Below the pieces are notes generated by a model. It was not told the origin of the DNA. It was given only the letters and a program-made list of their open reading frames with translations, and did not search any database. A DNA stretch of 64,000 nucleotides from the NCBI GenBank assembly GCA_028554755.1, contig JAPTOF010000001.1:3888501-3952500 (forward strand), read 5' to 3'. Origin of the DNA: Cordia subcordata. Its lineage: Eukaryota > Streptophyta > Magnoliopsida > Boraginales > Cordiaceae. The translations under genes and the position numbers were made by a program. Below, piece by piece: positions 37,001 through 49,000 of the stretch (its first letter is position 1; each line of letters opens with the position of its first letter).

Positions 37001-40000
37001 CAGTCAACGGGGGTTCAAGAAAGTGCTATTATGTTCTTATCCATATTATCTGTGGAAAATAAATAAAACATAAAATATGGAGAGAAAATATGAAAGTGCT
37101 GAAGATGATTGGGGCCACCACCAACGGTGGCTCTAATAGAGAAATACTCATAAAGACTATATTGTGAAGCTTGATATTTCATGAACACAATAGAAGAGTC
37201 TATTTATAGGCATGATAACTTAGTGAGTAAAACTAGAAGCTAGAATAATAAGGTAACTAGAATTCTAAGGAAACCAATTTGATTAATTAACTAATCTAAA
37301 CTATTGCCTAATTTAATACTATAGAATAAGGAAATAACATTAGTAACCAAGATATTCTTCAACACCCCCTCTCAAACTCAAGGTGGTATGAGACATACAA
37401 CCTTGAGTTTGACAGGTCTTCAAAAGAAAACTTGATCTTGATAGAAGGGATGGGTCACCACGGCTCGTCTAACTTGGAACTCACTACGGTCACTACGGCT
37501 CGTCTAACCTTGAACAGGGATGCAACCAAGATTGATTTGGGCACCACTTTGGTATAATGAATCCCCACGACTGTTGGACGGAATTTAGATTGAATTAGTA
37601 ACTAGAAACTGAATTGGATTTGGACTAGACCTGGATTTGGATCCGTATGTGGATTTGGGTAGTCGTGCGACCCGCAAGCTAACACGACTGCTCAGATGGA
37701 CGTGAGACCCAGACGCTAACATGACTGCTTGATTTTTTTTTTTTTTAAGGAAAACAGATCACCAGGGGGGTGGCTCTGATACTATGTGAAAACTATATAA
37801 AACATAAAATAAGGAGAGAAAATATGAAAGTGCTGAAGATGGTTGGAGCCGCCACCAACAGTGCTTCTAGTAGAGAAATACTCATAAATGCTATATTGTG
37901 AAGCTTGATATTTCATGAATACAATAGAAGAGCCTATTTATAGGCATGATAACTTGGTGAGTAAAACTAGAAGCTAGAATAATAAGGTAACTAGAATTCT
38001 AAGGAAACCAACTTGATTAATTACCTAATATAAACTATTGTCTAATTTAATACCATAGAATAAGGAAATAACATTAGTAACCAAGATATTCTTCAACACC
38101 CCCTCTCAAACTCAAGGTGGTATTAGAGATACAACCTTGAGTTTGAAAGGTTTTCAAAAGAAAACTTGATCTTGATGGAAGGGATGGGTCACCACGGCTC
38201 GTCTAACTCGGAACTCACCACGGTCATTACAGCTCGTCTAACCTTGAACAGGGATGAAAATGGGATTGATTTGGGGTCGTGTGCACCACTTTGGTGTGAT
38301 GAATCCCCATGACTATTGGACGGAATTTAGATTGAGATAGTAACTGGAAACTAGATTGGACTTGGATTTGGACTAGACTTGGATTTGGATAGTCGTGTGA
38401 CCTCTAGGCTAACACGACCGCTTGGATGGACGTGAGACCCGGAGGCTAACACGACTGCTTGGTTTTTTTTTTTTTTTTTTAAGGAAAGCAGACCACCAGG
38501 AGGGTGGCCCTGATGCCATGTGAAAAATATATAAAGCATAAAATATGGAGAGAAAATATGAAAGTGTTGAAATTAGTTGGAGTCACCACCAACGGCGGCT
38601 CTAGTAGATAAATACTTATAAAGGCTACATTGTGAATCTTGATATTTCATGAATACAATAGAATAGCCTATTTATAGGCATGATAACTTGGTGAGCAAGA
38701 CTAGAAGCTAGAATAATAAGGTCACTAGAATTCTGAAGAAACTAGAATAATAAGGAAACCAAATTGATTAAATACCTAATCTAAACTATTGCCTAATTTA
38801 ATACCACAGAATAAGAAAATAACATTAATAACCAAAATATTCTTCAGCATTATCCATTTTTGTTTTTTGGGGTGGATTCTACTTGTTGAGATCTAAAGCA
38901 ATCTTATCATATTCATGCAAGTTCTTTTGTTTGCATGAGAATTTGTATGGCTTCTTATGCATGACATAGGACATGCACCTTCATCGGGTTCTTCATAATT
39001 TCTTCCTACCTTAATCTTCCTCCTTAGATGTGCAGGATATATGTCTCGAATCAAGTTTTTGCATGGGTTCTTAAAGAAGAAACACCAATATCTACAGACT
39101 TTTACCTCTTTAATGGTTTCCAGTTCTGAGTTTCTATGATCACGTCATTGCCCAAGTTCATAAAATTGCAATAATAGCAGAAAATTAACAGTCACAAAAA
39201 AAGATGAGCAACAATAGCTCTTAGGCAACTCAATAGCTAGAGCAGGATGTTTAATACTTTAATCTTACTAACGCTTATTCTTTTCTCTGCACTTATTGTG
39301 ATCTAGAATCACAAGCTTTAGACATAGAACCATGCTCATTGTTCACAAAGAGACATCTCATTAAAGAACATGCTAATAAATATGGCTTCACAACAGAAAC
39401 TGCAAAACTGAAATAACAATTAAGTAACAAAAGTGAACTACTTACTTCTTGAGATGCAACAGATCCAATCCAACCAATCGATGGGTTGTATTTCTCAGTT
39501 TCAAAAAATTCATCTGTCACAAGCTCACTGCCGTCAACCTGGATCTCTTTTCCTTCGTCATGTAGGGGGCTCCTGTTATCATCTGAAGCTCTACGAGTGA
39601 GGCGCAAGTCCAGTGTAAAGTCAGTGTTGTTACGAACAGAAACCAGGGATCTGATGTAGACATATCTGTTGCCATCATGTACACTTACTTCACTGGCAAC
39701 AACATCATTACCCAACCGCCAACAAGCAGCAGGTGCCGCATAATTTAGCCTCACACTAGTCCAAGGTCCTTCACTAGTAGGGCTTATTTGAATAACACCA
39801 GACTTTCTATCTCTAATTCGACTGTCTCCAGCTTCAAATCTAGGTGACAAGACCACACCACATCTTAGTTTCCCAGACATTTTTTTCTCTCCAGTGCTCA
39901 TCTACATGAATATTGAAAAGGTCAAAAATTACACAAATGCCTCCAGATAATGCGATCAAAGAGCAGATACAGTTGTTTCCAGCTAAATCTAGAAAGAAAC

Positions 40001-43000
40001 CTAGGAAGAAGTAGCTAACAGAAATTTACCGAGTCTGGTGAGGATAAATCCAGCCAAGTAAGCTGATATGAGTTGTTATCATATGAGCGTCTTTCTAATC
40101 CAGGTATCTGGTCCAAAGGAGCTGAGAAATAACCAATTTTATGACCTGCAATTCAAGACCAATGGCTATAATAAAGCAAGTATGAGAAACATCGGTATGA
40201 TCTATCTAACATCGTGACAAAGAAGAAAGAGGTCAACAGTCAAACGTCCATCATAGCATACTTTGGAGAAAAGAGCTGCACATATACCTTCATATACTTG
40301 TCATTTGCTCTAATATCATGAAGAAGAATGTTTGTCTAGGCATTTACTTATCAAATTTTATGATATATGTAGAACAATTAAAAGACAGAAACATATGTTA
40401 GACGGGACCCAAGGGTTTAGTTGACAAGTATTCTCATTCTGGGAAAGGCACTTCATAAATCTCCAAATGTAATATTTTCTCAATTTCAGGTGTAGAGAAG
40501 GGAACAAATTTACCTTTGACACAAAGGACACAGAGGGGGAAAAGGCAAATGCTGACAAGAATAAATAAATTAATAAATAGAACTATCATAAAATGCATTG
40601 CTATCAAGAAACGGAATGTGGTCATCACAAGGATATGATTAGATACAATATAATATGTGTCAACAACTAAAGTCGAAAAAATTTTAAGACAGCAACACCA
40701 GTCTGCACCTATGCTACAGACCATATTTTTCAGTCAGAACTGGGCAATGCCACGAAAAAAGGCAGAGTCAGTAAAAAACTAGAAAGAGAACTTTCTATGC
40801 AAAACCAGATTCCCGAACACCTCCCCAGAAGAATGAAACACAACTTCTATACAAGATGGTACGTCCCATCAACACAGTTTTGTCCCCAGTAGCCCATCAT
40901 ATGATGTCAAGGGGAGCACCAGCCAAGCTTTATTGTCCTGATCAGTTATGGTGACAATCTTTTTCCCTTTGTGGATGTATTCTTACAATCAGATTAAACA
41001 AAGCATTCAGAAATCCCACCAGTTCGTCCCATTTTATGGAGCTATCACAAATTAGAGACAATGCTTCACATCACCTTAAAATTAAAAGACTCTTTCCTTC
41101 ATCTATAAGCAAGAAAATCAATTAAATTTTTATCATAACTAAGATTTAACATCCCACAAGCCCAAATAGTTGGTTTGATAAGCTATTGTCAGTTATGAAA
41201 GTTCAATTACTGTTAACACAATAAATAAATATACTAATATCCTCTCTATAAGCTTAAGCTTTTAGATGAGGTGGTAACTTAACTTGGTATCAAAGCCTAG
41301 AAACCAAACGGTCTCAAGTTCGAAACCCACCGCCACCCCATTTAAAACATTAAAAACTATCCACGTGCAAGGCTCATAAACAAACCCCGCTTGCACGTGA
41401 GGGGGCGTGTTAACACAATAAATAAACATACCAATATCCTTTCTAAAAACTTAAGCTTTTAGATGAGGTGGTAACTCAACTATTACTCAAGCCCATTAAG
41501 CACAATAAGTCTTGCTCAAAATTTTCTAGAGTTATATACTTTGAGGCCAAATGGAAGATTGAAGCACATACATACAAATACTCACTCACAGATACGCATA
41601 TAAACAAAATCAGATTCTATCAAATAAACAAGAAGTTGAAAGAAAAAGTTACATACCTCTGCCTATGTCTGTCACACTCAATTCCAGTATGTAGTAACCC
41701 TGCACAGGTCAAAAAAAGATTTAAAAAAATTACGGTAGTAAGGGCCTTATCATTCAACTGCATGAAAAATTAGATTTTGCATGTCCGTTAAAGAGGTCAT
41801 AACAAGGATAACATCAACCAACCGGTGAATCAACTTTGAAGAAAAATACTTCGTTCCATTTCACCAATTCAATTTCAGAAGATTCAGAATCATCTGAACC
41901 AGTGCCTCGAGTTCGAGCATTTTGAGAATCCAGATGTGATCTGCCAACGTGGCTCTGATCCAAAGAAAGACGGACTGCTACTGCATATTGGTGACTAGAC
42001 AAGCCTCCAGTCTCCTGAAACTGTGTATACCAAGCACATAGAAGCAGACCTAAAATAAGTAAGAGTATCCAAAAATAATGATGCCAGGAACTCCCATTGA
42101 GTTATCACAACTGTTTGGAGTAAGAATTCTGTTCAAACCCAGTTTCAAAGCAAAATGAGCCTATTATTTAACAGATATTTCATCAATGAGGCACTTAGAG
42201 GGTGCAAACCATGCACTAGATCATCTATACATGTATTAAGGCCTTATTACCCAAAATACCAAAACGGAGCAATGTCTTCTAATGAAGAAAGGCAAGAAAA
42301 CAAATAAACATGTAAGGTGTATCGCCAGTCAACAGAAATACTTAAACAGTATCTTGCTATGTTTTGTTAAGCTAGGCAGTTAGTCAAAGTTAGTGGTATT
42401 AGTATATCTGTTTTAGTTAGTTCTTGATGTGTTGTACAGCTGTCAACTAACAGTACCGTAACTGCCATAACACGAGAATATTCTAGAAGCAATATAATCA
42501 ACTAATACTGCAACCATAAACAGTGCAATTGCAACAGATCATAACAGAGATGAACATGACTCATGTCCTAGAATTTCCTCTCTAGCTCCACCTCTTTCAA
42601 ACCATATAATAACCAAGAATCAGGACACACTCAATGTGTCCAAAACCTAATTGTCAAATTAAAATTATGTTTTATTGAAATTGAAAGGGCAAATAGAGTG
42701 ACCATATCTAGGAGCATCTATATTTGAAGATGCTATTAAAAGAAAGCGTAAGTAGACGGTGGCAAAGATGAAGCAAAAGAAAGTTTAACGGGTTAATGGG
42801 TGGCTGAGAAAACAGTTCAAGTAGAAAGCAAGTGATCAATTCTCTCCTGTCACATAGTACATGGCATAGAACCTGTTATTTAAAATCATAACACTAATTA
42901 TCATGATGATAATTATGGCAGCAGAAGAACACACACACATATTTATGAATAGAGAATCTATACTATGTTGGTTGGCATTTGGTTAGTATTGCTCTTAAAA

Positions 43001-46000
43001 AGAGAGGTAGAGAAAAGAGAGGGGGAGTGGAGATGGGATTGTGGGAAAGCAATACATGGGGCAATAATGAGATGGCATAAAGCTGTTAGTCACTGGTCCA
43101 ATAGAAAATGCAGGTTCCTTCTGTCAATATCCTAGAAGAGACATTAGTAACGCTCTCTACAATTACCATACATGAAAACATTAATACATTAAACATCCAA
43201 ATATACAGTCATTTAAATTTATTCTAGCTCATCCATTGAAAAACCTGCTCAAGAACTGCATGCTGAATTTATGCAGCCAATTTATGTCACAGCAGAATGG
43301 GGAAAAAGAAGACAAGAAATATGATGCAAGCACAAGCACATTCTCAAGTTATGCTAATAAAGTTAGCGAAACCACACACCTTGTTGGTGGGAAAATCATT
43401 GAGTCAAAAACTGGAAATTTCTATTTGAACTGGACTAATGACAACAAGAGGTAGTGTTGAAGATAATTAATAAATAAAACAAACCCTTCTCTAATTGCTT
43501 AAGCTTTTAGATGAGATGGTATATTTACATGATATCCAGGTATATAAAAGATCTTGACTTTAAATCTAGCCACCACTCACTTAAAATAAATATATCTAGA
43601 TACAAGGTTCAATCATATAAGCCCCTATCTAACAGCTTAAGCTATTAAATAAAGTGGTCAAGTTGCAGGTAGCATAAATAGCAGACCCAACAATAGGGAG
43701 AAAAATGACAGGAAAAAAGAGTATAACATGGACAAACCTCTGCCTCTGCTATGATAACTGTCACCATTGTTCTAGGTTTCTGACGAAGATTCCCTTTTAA
43801 GTGAGACTCCAACATATTCTTTGAAACTGGCACTTTAAGATTCTTGGTATCTCCTGATGGCATTTTGATTATGTTGGGAACTCCTCTTGTTTCAGAAGCT
43901 CTGATAAAAATGTCCTGACCAAGTTTATTTACTGGGACAATGTGATAAGTTTTCTGGTGATAGACATCAATAACAGATCCGGTTTTATCCTTAGGAGAAA
44001 CCATTTCCTGTTCAATGAAAACACAAAGAGGTTTACCTAATAGATAAGACACCAGAAAGAGCACCACGAGAAGTATCTGCATGGTATTATGGATGCGACA
44101 GACATGAATGATGAAAATGCTAAGAGCGAACAAGTCATAGAACCTCCATTCAGACATTTAACACTTCAGTTAAAGTTACCCAGTGAAACTAATTTAAATT
44201 TTTAAAGAAAGAACAAAAAAAGTACACCTATTCTGCAAACTAAATGCAGTAGGTGAGAAGCAACAGTACCTGGCTTGATCCATGGACGTCACTCAGGTTG
44301 TTCCAACTAGCATAAGCTTGAAGAACCATGTTTGTATTGGAAACAGAAACATTTACATTCAGATCCTTCGTAGTAGTAAGACGCAACTGAGAAGCAACAC
44401 TAGGAGCACTGAGATTGTACTGGTACCTGCATAAATGTACATATAATTTTGTGAAGAATTAAAGGAAAGAACAAATGTAGGCACATGGACACACAAAGAA
44501 AAGAGAGATTGTGAGGAATTTCTGCAGATCTTATAGCAACAGATACTAAGAAAGCAGTACAGAAATTAGAACCCTGCCACTGCTATAATCTCTTACGAAC
44601 AGGTACTCTCAAAGTAAATTTCAGGCTATAAGTGGGTGTCACAACAGAGTCCAAATTATTTAAACTGATTTGGAAAGATATAGAATACGATCTAGAATCT
44701 GACGACGGATCAACTCAGAACCAGAAGAAAAACTTTATGTGAGAATCTGTACATTGCCAATACACTGGTGAAATTAACATAATGCTCTCCACTTCGCTAA
44801 AAAGACCAGATAGCAACAGTCTTAACAAAATCTAGGCCTTCTTCCACAACGTCAAGTACAATTGCAGAAGCTGAGAAGCCAAATATCATCACCAAGATGC
44901 AGCTCCTAGCATAAGCTTGATATTCAGAAAAGGATGTCTCAAACATTGCAATTTTCTCAATAATAAAAGGATTGCCCATATAGCAATTTAGATAATGTCA
45001 CAGGATATGAGAACAGATGTATTCCCATCAAGCTGAGAAAATACAAACTGCATACTGTGACATTCTTTTTTTTTTTTTTCCCATTTATGTAATGAAGCAA
45101 ATGAACATGTTCCTGAGATTTTTTACTTCACCCCTCTCTGACATTTGAGGATCATTGCCGCCATTAAATGATTTCACAGCAAAAACTGCCCCTTTAGTAG
45201 ATCCTTTTGTTACCAAAAAAGAAATGCATAATCTCAGTGAAGGTGGAGAAATAAAATATAGGAACTATGACCAAAGTCAGGATGTTGCACCAATTATGGC
45301 CATTTGAAGAGAAAAAATTCAGTTCATTATGATCAAGCAGTCTGCACAGCAATGGTGATTGTGTAACCTAGCTATTAACTACTTGTTTATTAAATAATAT
45401 CTTTGCCCAAATTGCAGAACATTCGTGCTCAGAAAGATGACCATTCTTCTAAACACTAGCACCTGGTCCCCCGGATTCTATACAAGTTAGCGAATCATGT
45501 AAATTTCTCCTTCTCCTTTTGGTGTGAAAGGAGGCGGAACATTGCATAATTACACATGAGCCACAACAATACATATGAGCCACAATGGTCAAGTGGTATT
45601 TTCTGCCTCTATTTCTAAGAACCGTTAATTATATATGGAAGCCAGCTTCAGTCCAATATTGACAGCAACAGAAGCCCTGTTTACGTAAAAACTGACAGGA
45701 GACATCACCTTAGCAATCCGTCAACTGGTTCAATCAAAGGCTCCCATGCTTCATACTTATCATTATATGATCTAGCAGCCAACGAGAAGCTAACACTCGA
45801 ATTCAAGTAGTTGGGCCTTCCATGTAAACTAAATCCTATGCTGCTTAAAGATACATTACACAGTGGAATCATCTGCAAGTAGAAGAAAGGAATGACAGTT
45901 AGGAGGACAGTTGAAGGAAAGAGGATAACAAGCTGGGTGGCAGCATCTCTAAGGAAAAGCACAAAATTCCAAGAATGCCATAATACCAACAGTGTTTGCA

Positions 46001-49000
46001 GCTTCACTCATCCACTGGGAGAATAAGGACACATATTTTGTGTAAGCAAAAAGTGAACAAACAAAAAAACCATAAATTATATATAAAACGAAACAACAAA
46101 AGGAGGAGAACATGTTTCCAATGCCAAGAGAAGATCTAAAAGACAAAGAATAAGCACAATAATGAACAAAATATCAACATTCCAAGAGTGCAAATCACAA
46201 GAGAATTAAAAATTTAATTTACAGATTCAACATCAAAACAGCCTATCAAGAATCACGTGAAGAACAAAAGGCGTGAATAGAGAAGACTTTAAATGATCAA
46301 ACTAGCAAAAGAAGTGGGCTCAAAAAAATACAAAAACAAGATGGATAGATTACAAGAAGGAACCAATCAACCATAACTAGTATAAATTATCCACCTATCT
46401 TATAACTCAACCTAACGTTCAAAGGGACTTCCCACCACCTTTCTGCTCTTCTATTTGTTTGGGACCTGGGAGGGATGGGAAGAAAGATAGACAGACAAAG
46501 AGGCTTCGGAGAAAACGTATGAAGAGGAACAACATAGTAACACAGACTAGGAAAGTAAGAGATAATGTAAAGTAACTGACAAACTTGTCACAAACAAATA
46601 ACTACTAGTAGCCATTAAAGCACATGGACATGATCATCTATGTTACAAGTGAATGACGAAATCTCAATTACCAGGGATAGCTGAACCTCAACAAAAATCA
46701 TTTCAATAGAAAAATATTATGATTTTCACTTTAGTTTTCCAAGTCAAACTCTAAAATCATGTTATTTAATTGTCCACATATCCAGAAAGTCCTTCATTTA
46801 TGTAATAGAAGGCAACACTGCATCAGAAATTTCAAAAATATTTCAACCGAGCAACACAAAGAAGTGTGCCACTGGTGTATCAGCATTCTATCAACCCCAA
46901 CAAGTTGCATGCCAAGCAAAATATAATGCAACATCTTTAGGATATTTCTTATGCAAATGACCGAATGGTTCTCAAACAGCTCCATACACTAAAGTGGATA
47001 AGCGAAATTGACCTATATCCAGTAGAATACTATCGTCTAGAACTTTAATTTCATTCAGTTAAAGATATGATGGTGCATAATACAGACAAAATTACAAAGA
47101 GAATGAATTACCAAACCACCATAGTCATCGAAAAGTGCTGCAGAGAATGTCCTTATAACCACATCAACCGCAGTATTATCAGAATTACTGGGAATGTTTG
47201 GATCAGCAAGCTTTAGAGCAAACCTCCTAGGAGGTCGCTTGAAACCACTTCGGACAATGAAGGTTCCCAGCTCACTGTCAACTATCCATATACTAAATGG
47301 CTCCTTCGCAGTCCTGACATCAGATGTATCCCACAAACTTTCCTCAGGAAACTGATCCCCAATTACCAAATCACTACGAATGCATCTTAAGGCGCTCAAG
47401 TCAGAAGGCTTTTGTGTGCCCTTACATGCTATACAACCCAAAGGAACAAAGCCTGGTGGAGCCTGAGGCTTCCAAAAAGATATAGGATCCATGCCTCTTT
47501 GTTTCTTAACCTGTCCAATGAGTTGAAAACCTGAGGGGGGTTGATACAGCTCACTCTCACCAGAATCATGAAGAACAATGCACGAATTTGGAGGTTCATA
47601 CCTGTTGATGGAATTTCACAAATATTTACACCCAGAATTTGAAAGCCAACAGGTGGATCATCTAAATTTAGAAACTAGAACATAAAAAAGAGAGTATTAT
47701 ACATACCCATGAACCGCAATATCACCAAAATATACCATTCCTTCTGAAACAATAGGACGCCATATAGAAATTCTTTTCCTTGATCCTGAACCTTGATTCC
47801 ACCAGATTAACTGAAATGTCACAACAGCCTCAAATCTCCGTTCAGAATTAACAGCTGAGGGGGGTTCAGATTGGTGGCCAACAGTAGAAGGAATTGCTTG
47901 AATGCCTGTGCTCTTTGATGTTACCGAAGAATTTTCTGGAAACCCAAAAAGTATTTGTCGCAACTCATATGCTCTACCAATCAAGGTCAAATTAGTGGGT
48001 TCTGCTGGCAGAAAAGTACCAACAGAGTTATCCAAACGCCAGAATGCCAGAGTAGATCTACAAATTGAAAATTGGGTCAGACTTTTCCTGGGGGGGGGGG
48101 GGGGGGGTTGGGGGAAAAGTAATTCAATTGCGAACAAGCACTAATTGCTTCTGGTTATGAAGTCAATACATGCAATATCATTTTGGTAGATGATTGCTGC
48201 TCACTGCTTCAGAAAAGATGATATAAGCAATTGGTATGGCTTCTACATTACGTCCTTCACCAAAGTCCTGTGCGCTCAACATTAATAGAGTACTGTTATA
48301 CCATCTGAGCCAAGTCTCCTAATTATTACCTGAAGTGTAACGGCTCATAACGCAAGGTTTTCTTCCCTAATGGATCATGCAAATTAAATATGGAAGCTTT
48401 GGGCTTATCTTCGACCACATTATAACAGGCTACCAATCACCATCCTGCCACAAGTAAAACCATTTCTTCCATTTGCAACCAATTTCCCAGACCTTGTGCT
48501 CAATCAATTGTCGACCCTCTCTAAATATTCAGTTGACTATTTCCAGATCCAAAAGATGTTCAAGTAACAATCTTGTTATGCAAAATTATGATCATAATTA
48601 TATCTAGCCGATATAAAAAACCACACAAATTGACTCTAATAAGGTCTTAACTCAATGATGAATTAGATTTTGAGCGCTATTAATAGAGTAGTTATATCAG
48701 ATAGAATAAGTAGTACCAGCTGTAACATTGCTCAGTCAGTTAGGCAGTTAGTTGAAAGTGTGCATGTGCTCAGGTGGTTAGTTAGTTACTATCTGGTATC
48801 CTTGAGCATACTATAAATATCTGATTGTACCTACTCTATCAATAATAATGAAATCATTTCCTCCTCACCTTCTTCAGCTATCCTCAATTTCTATAGAAAT
48901 AATTGATTGTTTAGCACCAGAAATGCTTTCTGAAAATGCTAGAAGTATTCAATGCTAGTGTGTACACCAATGGCCCTCTTAATTTCTCTCCAATTTGCAG

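Noticed and set aside
43236..43454. A 72-residue plus frame beginning MKNLLKNCMLNLCSQFMSQQ
   Set aside because: Resembles no family I know, lies in a VPS13 intron on the opposite strand, and abuts a decayed TRIM; most likely chance.
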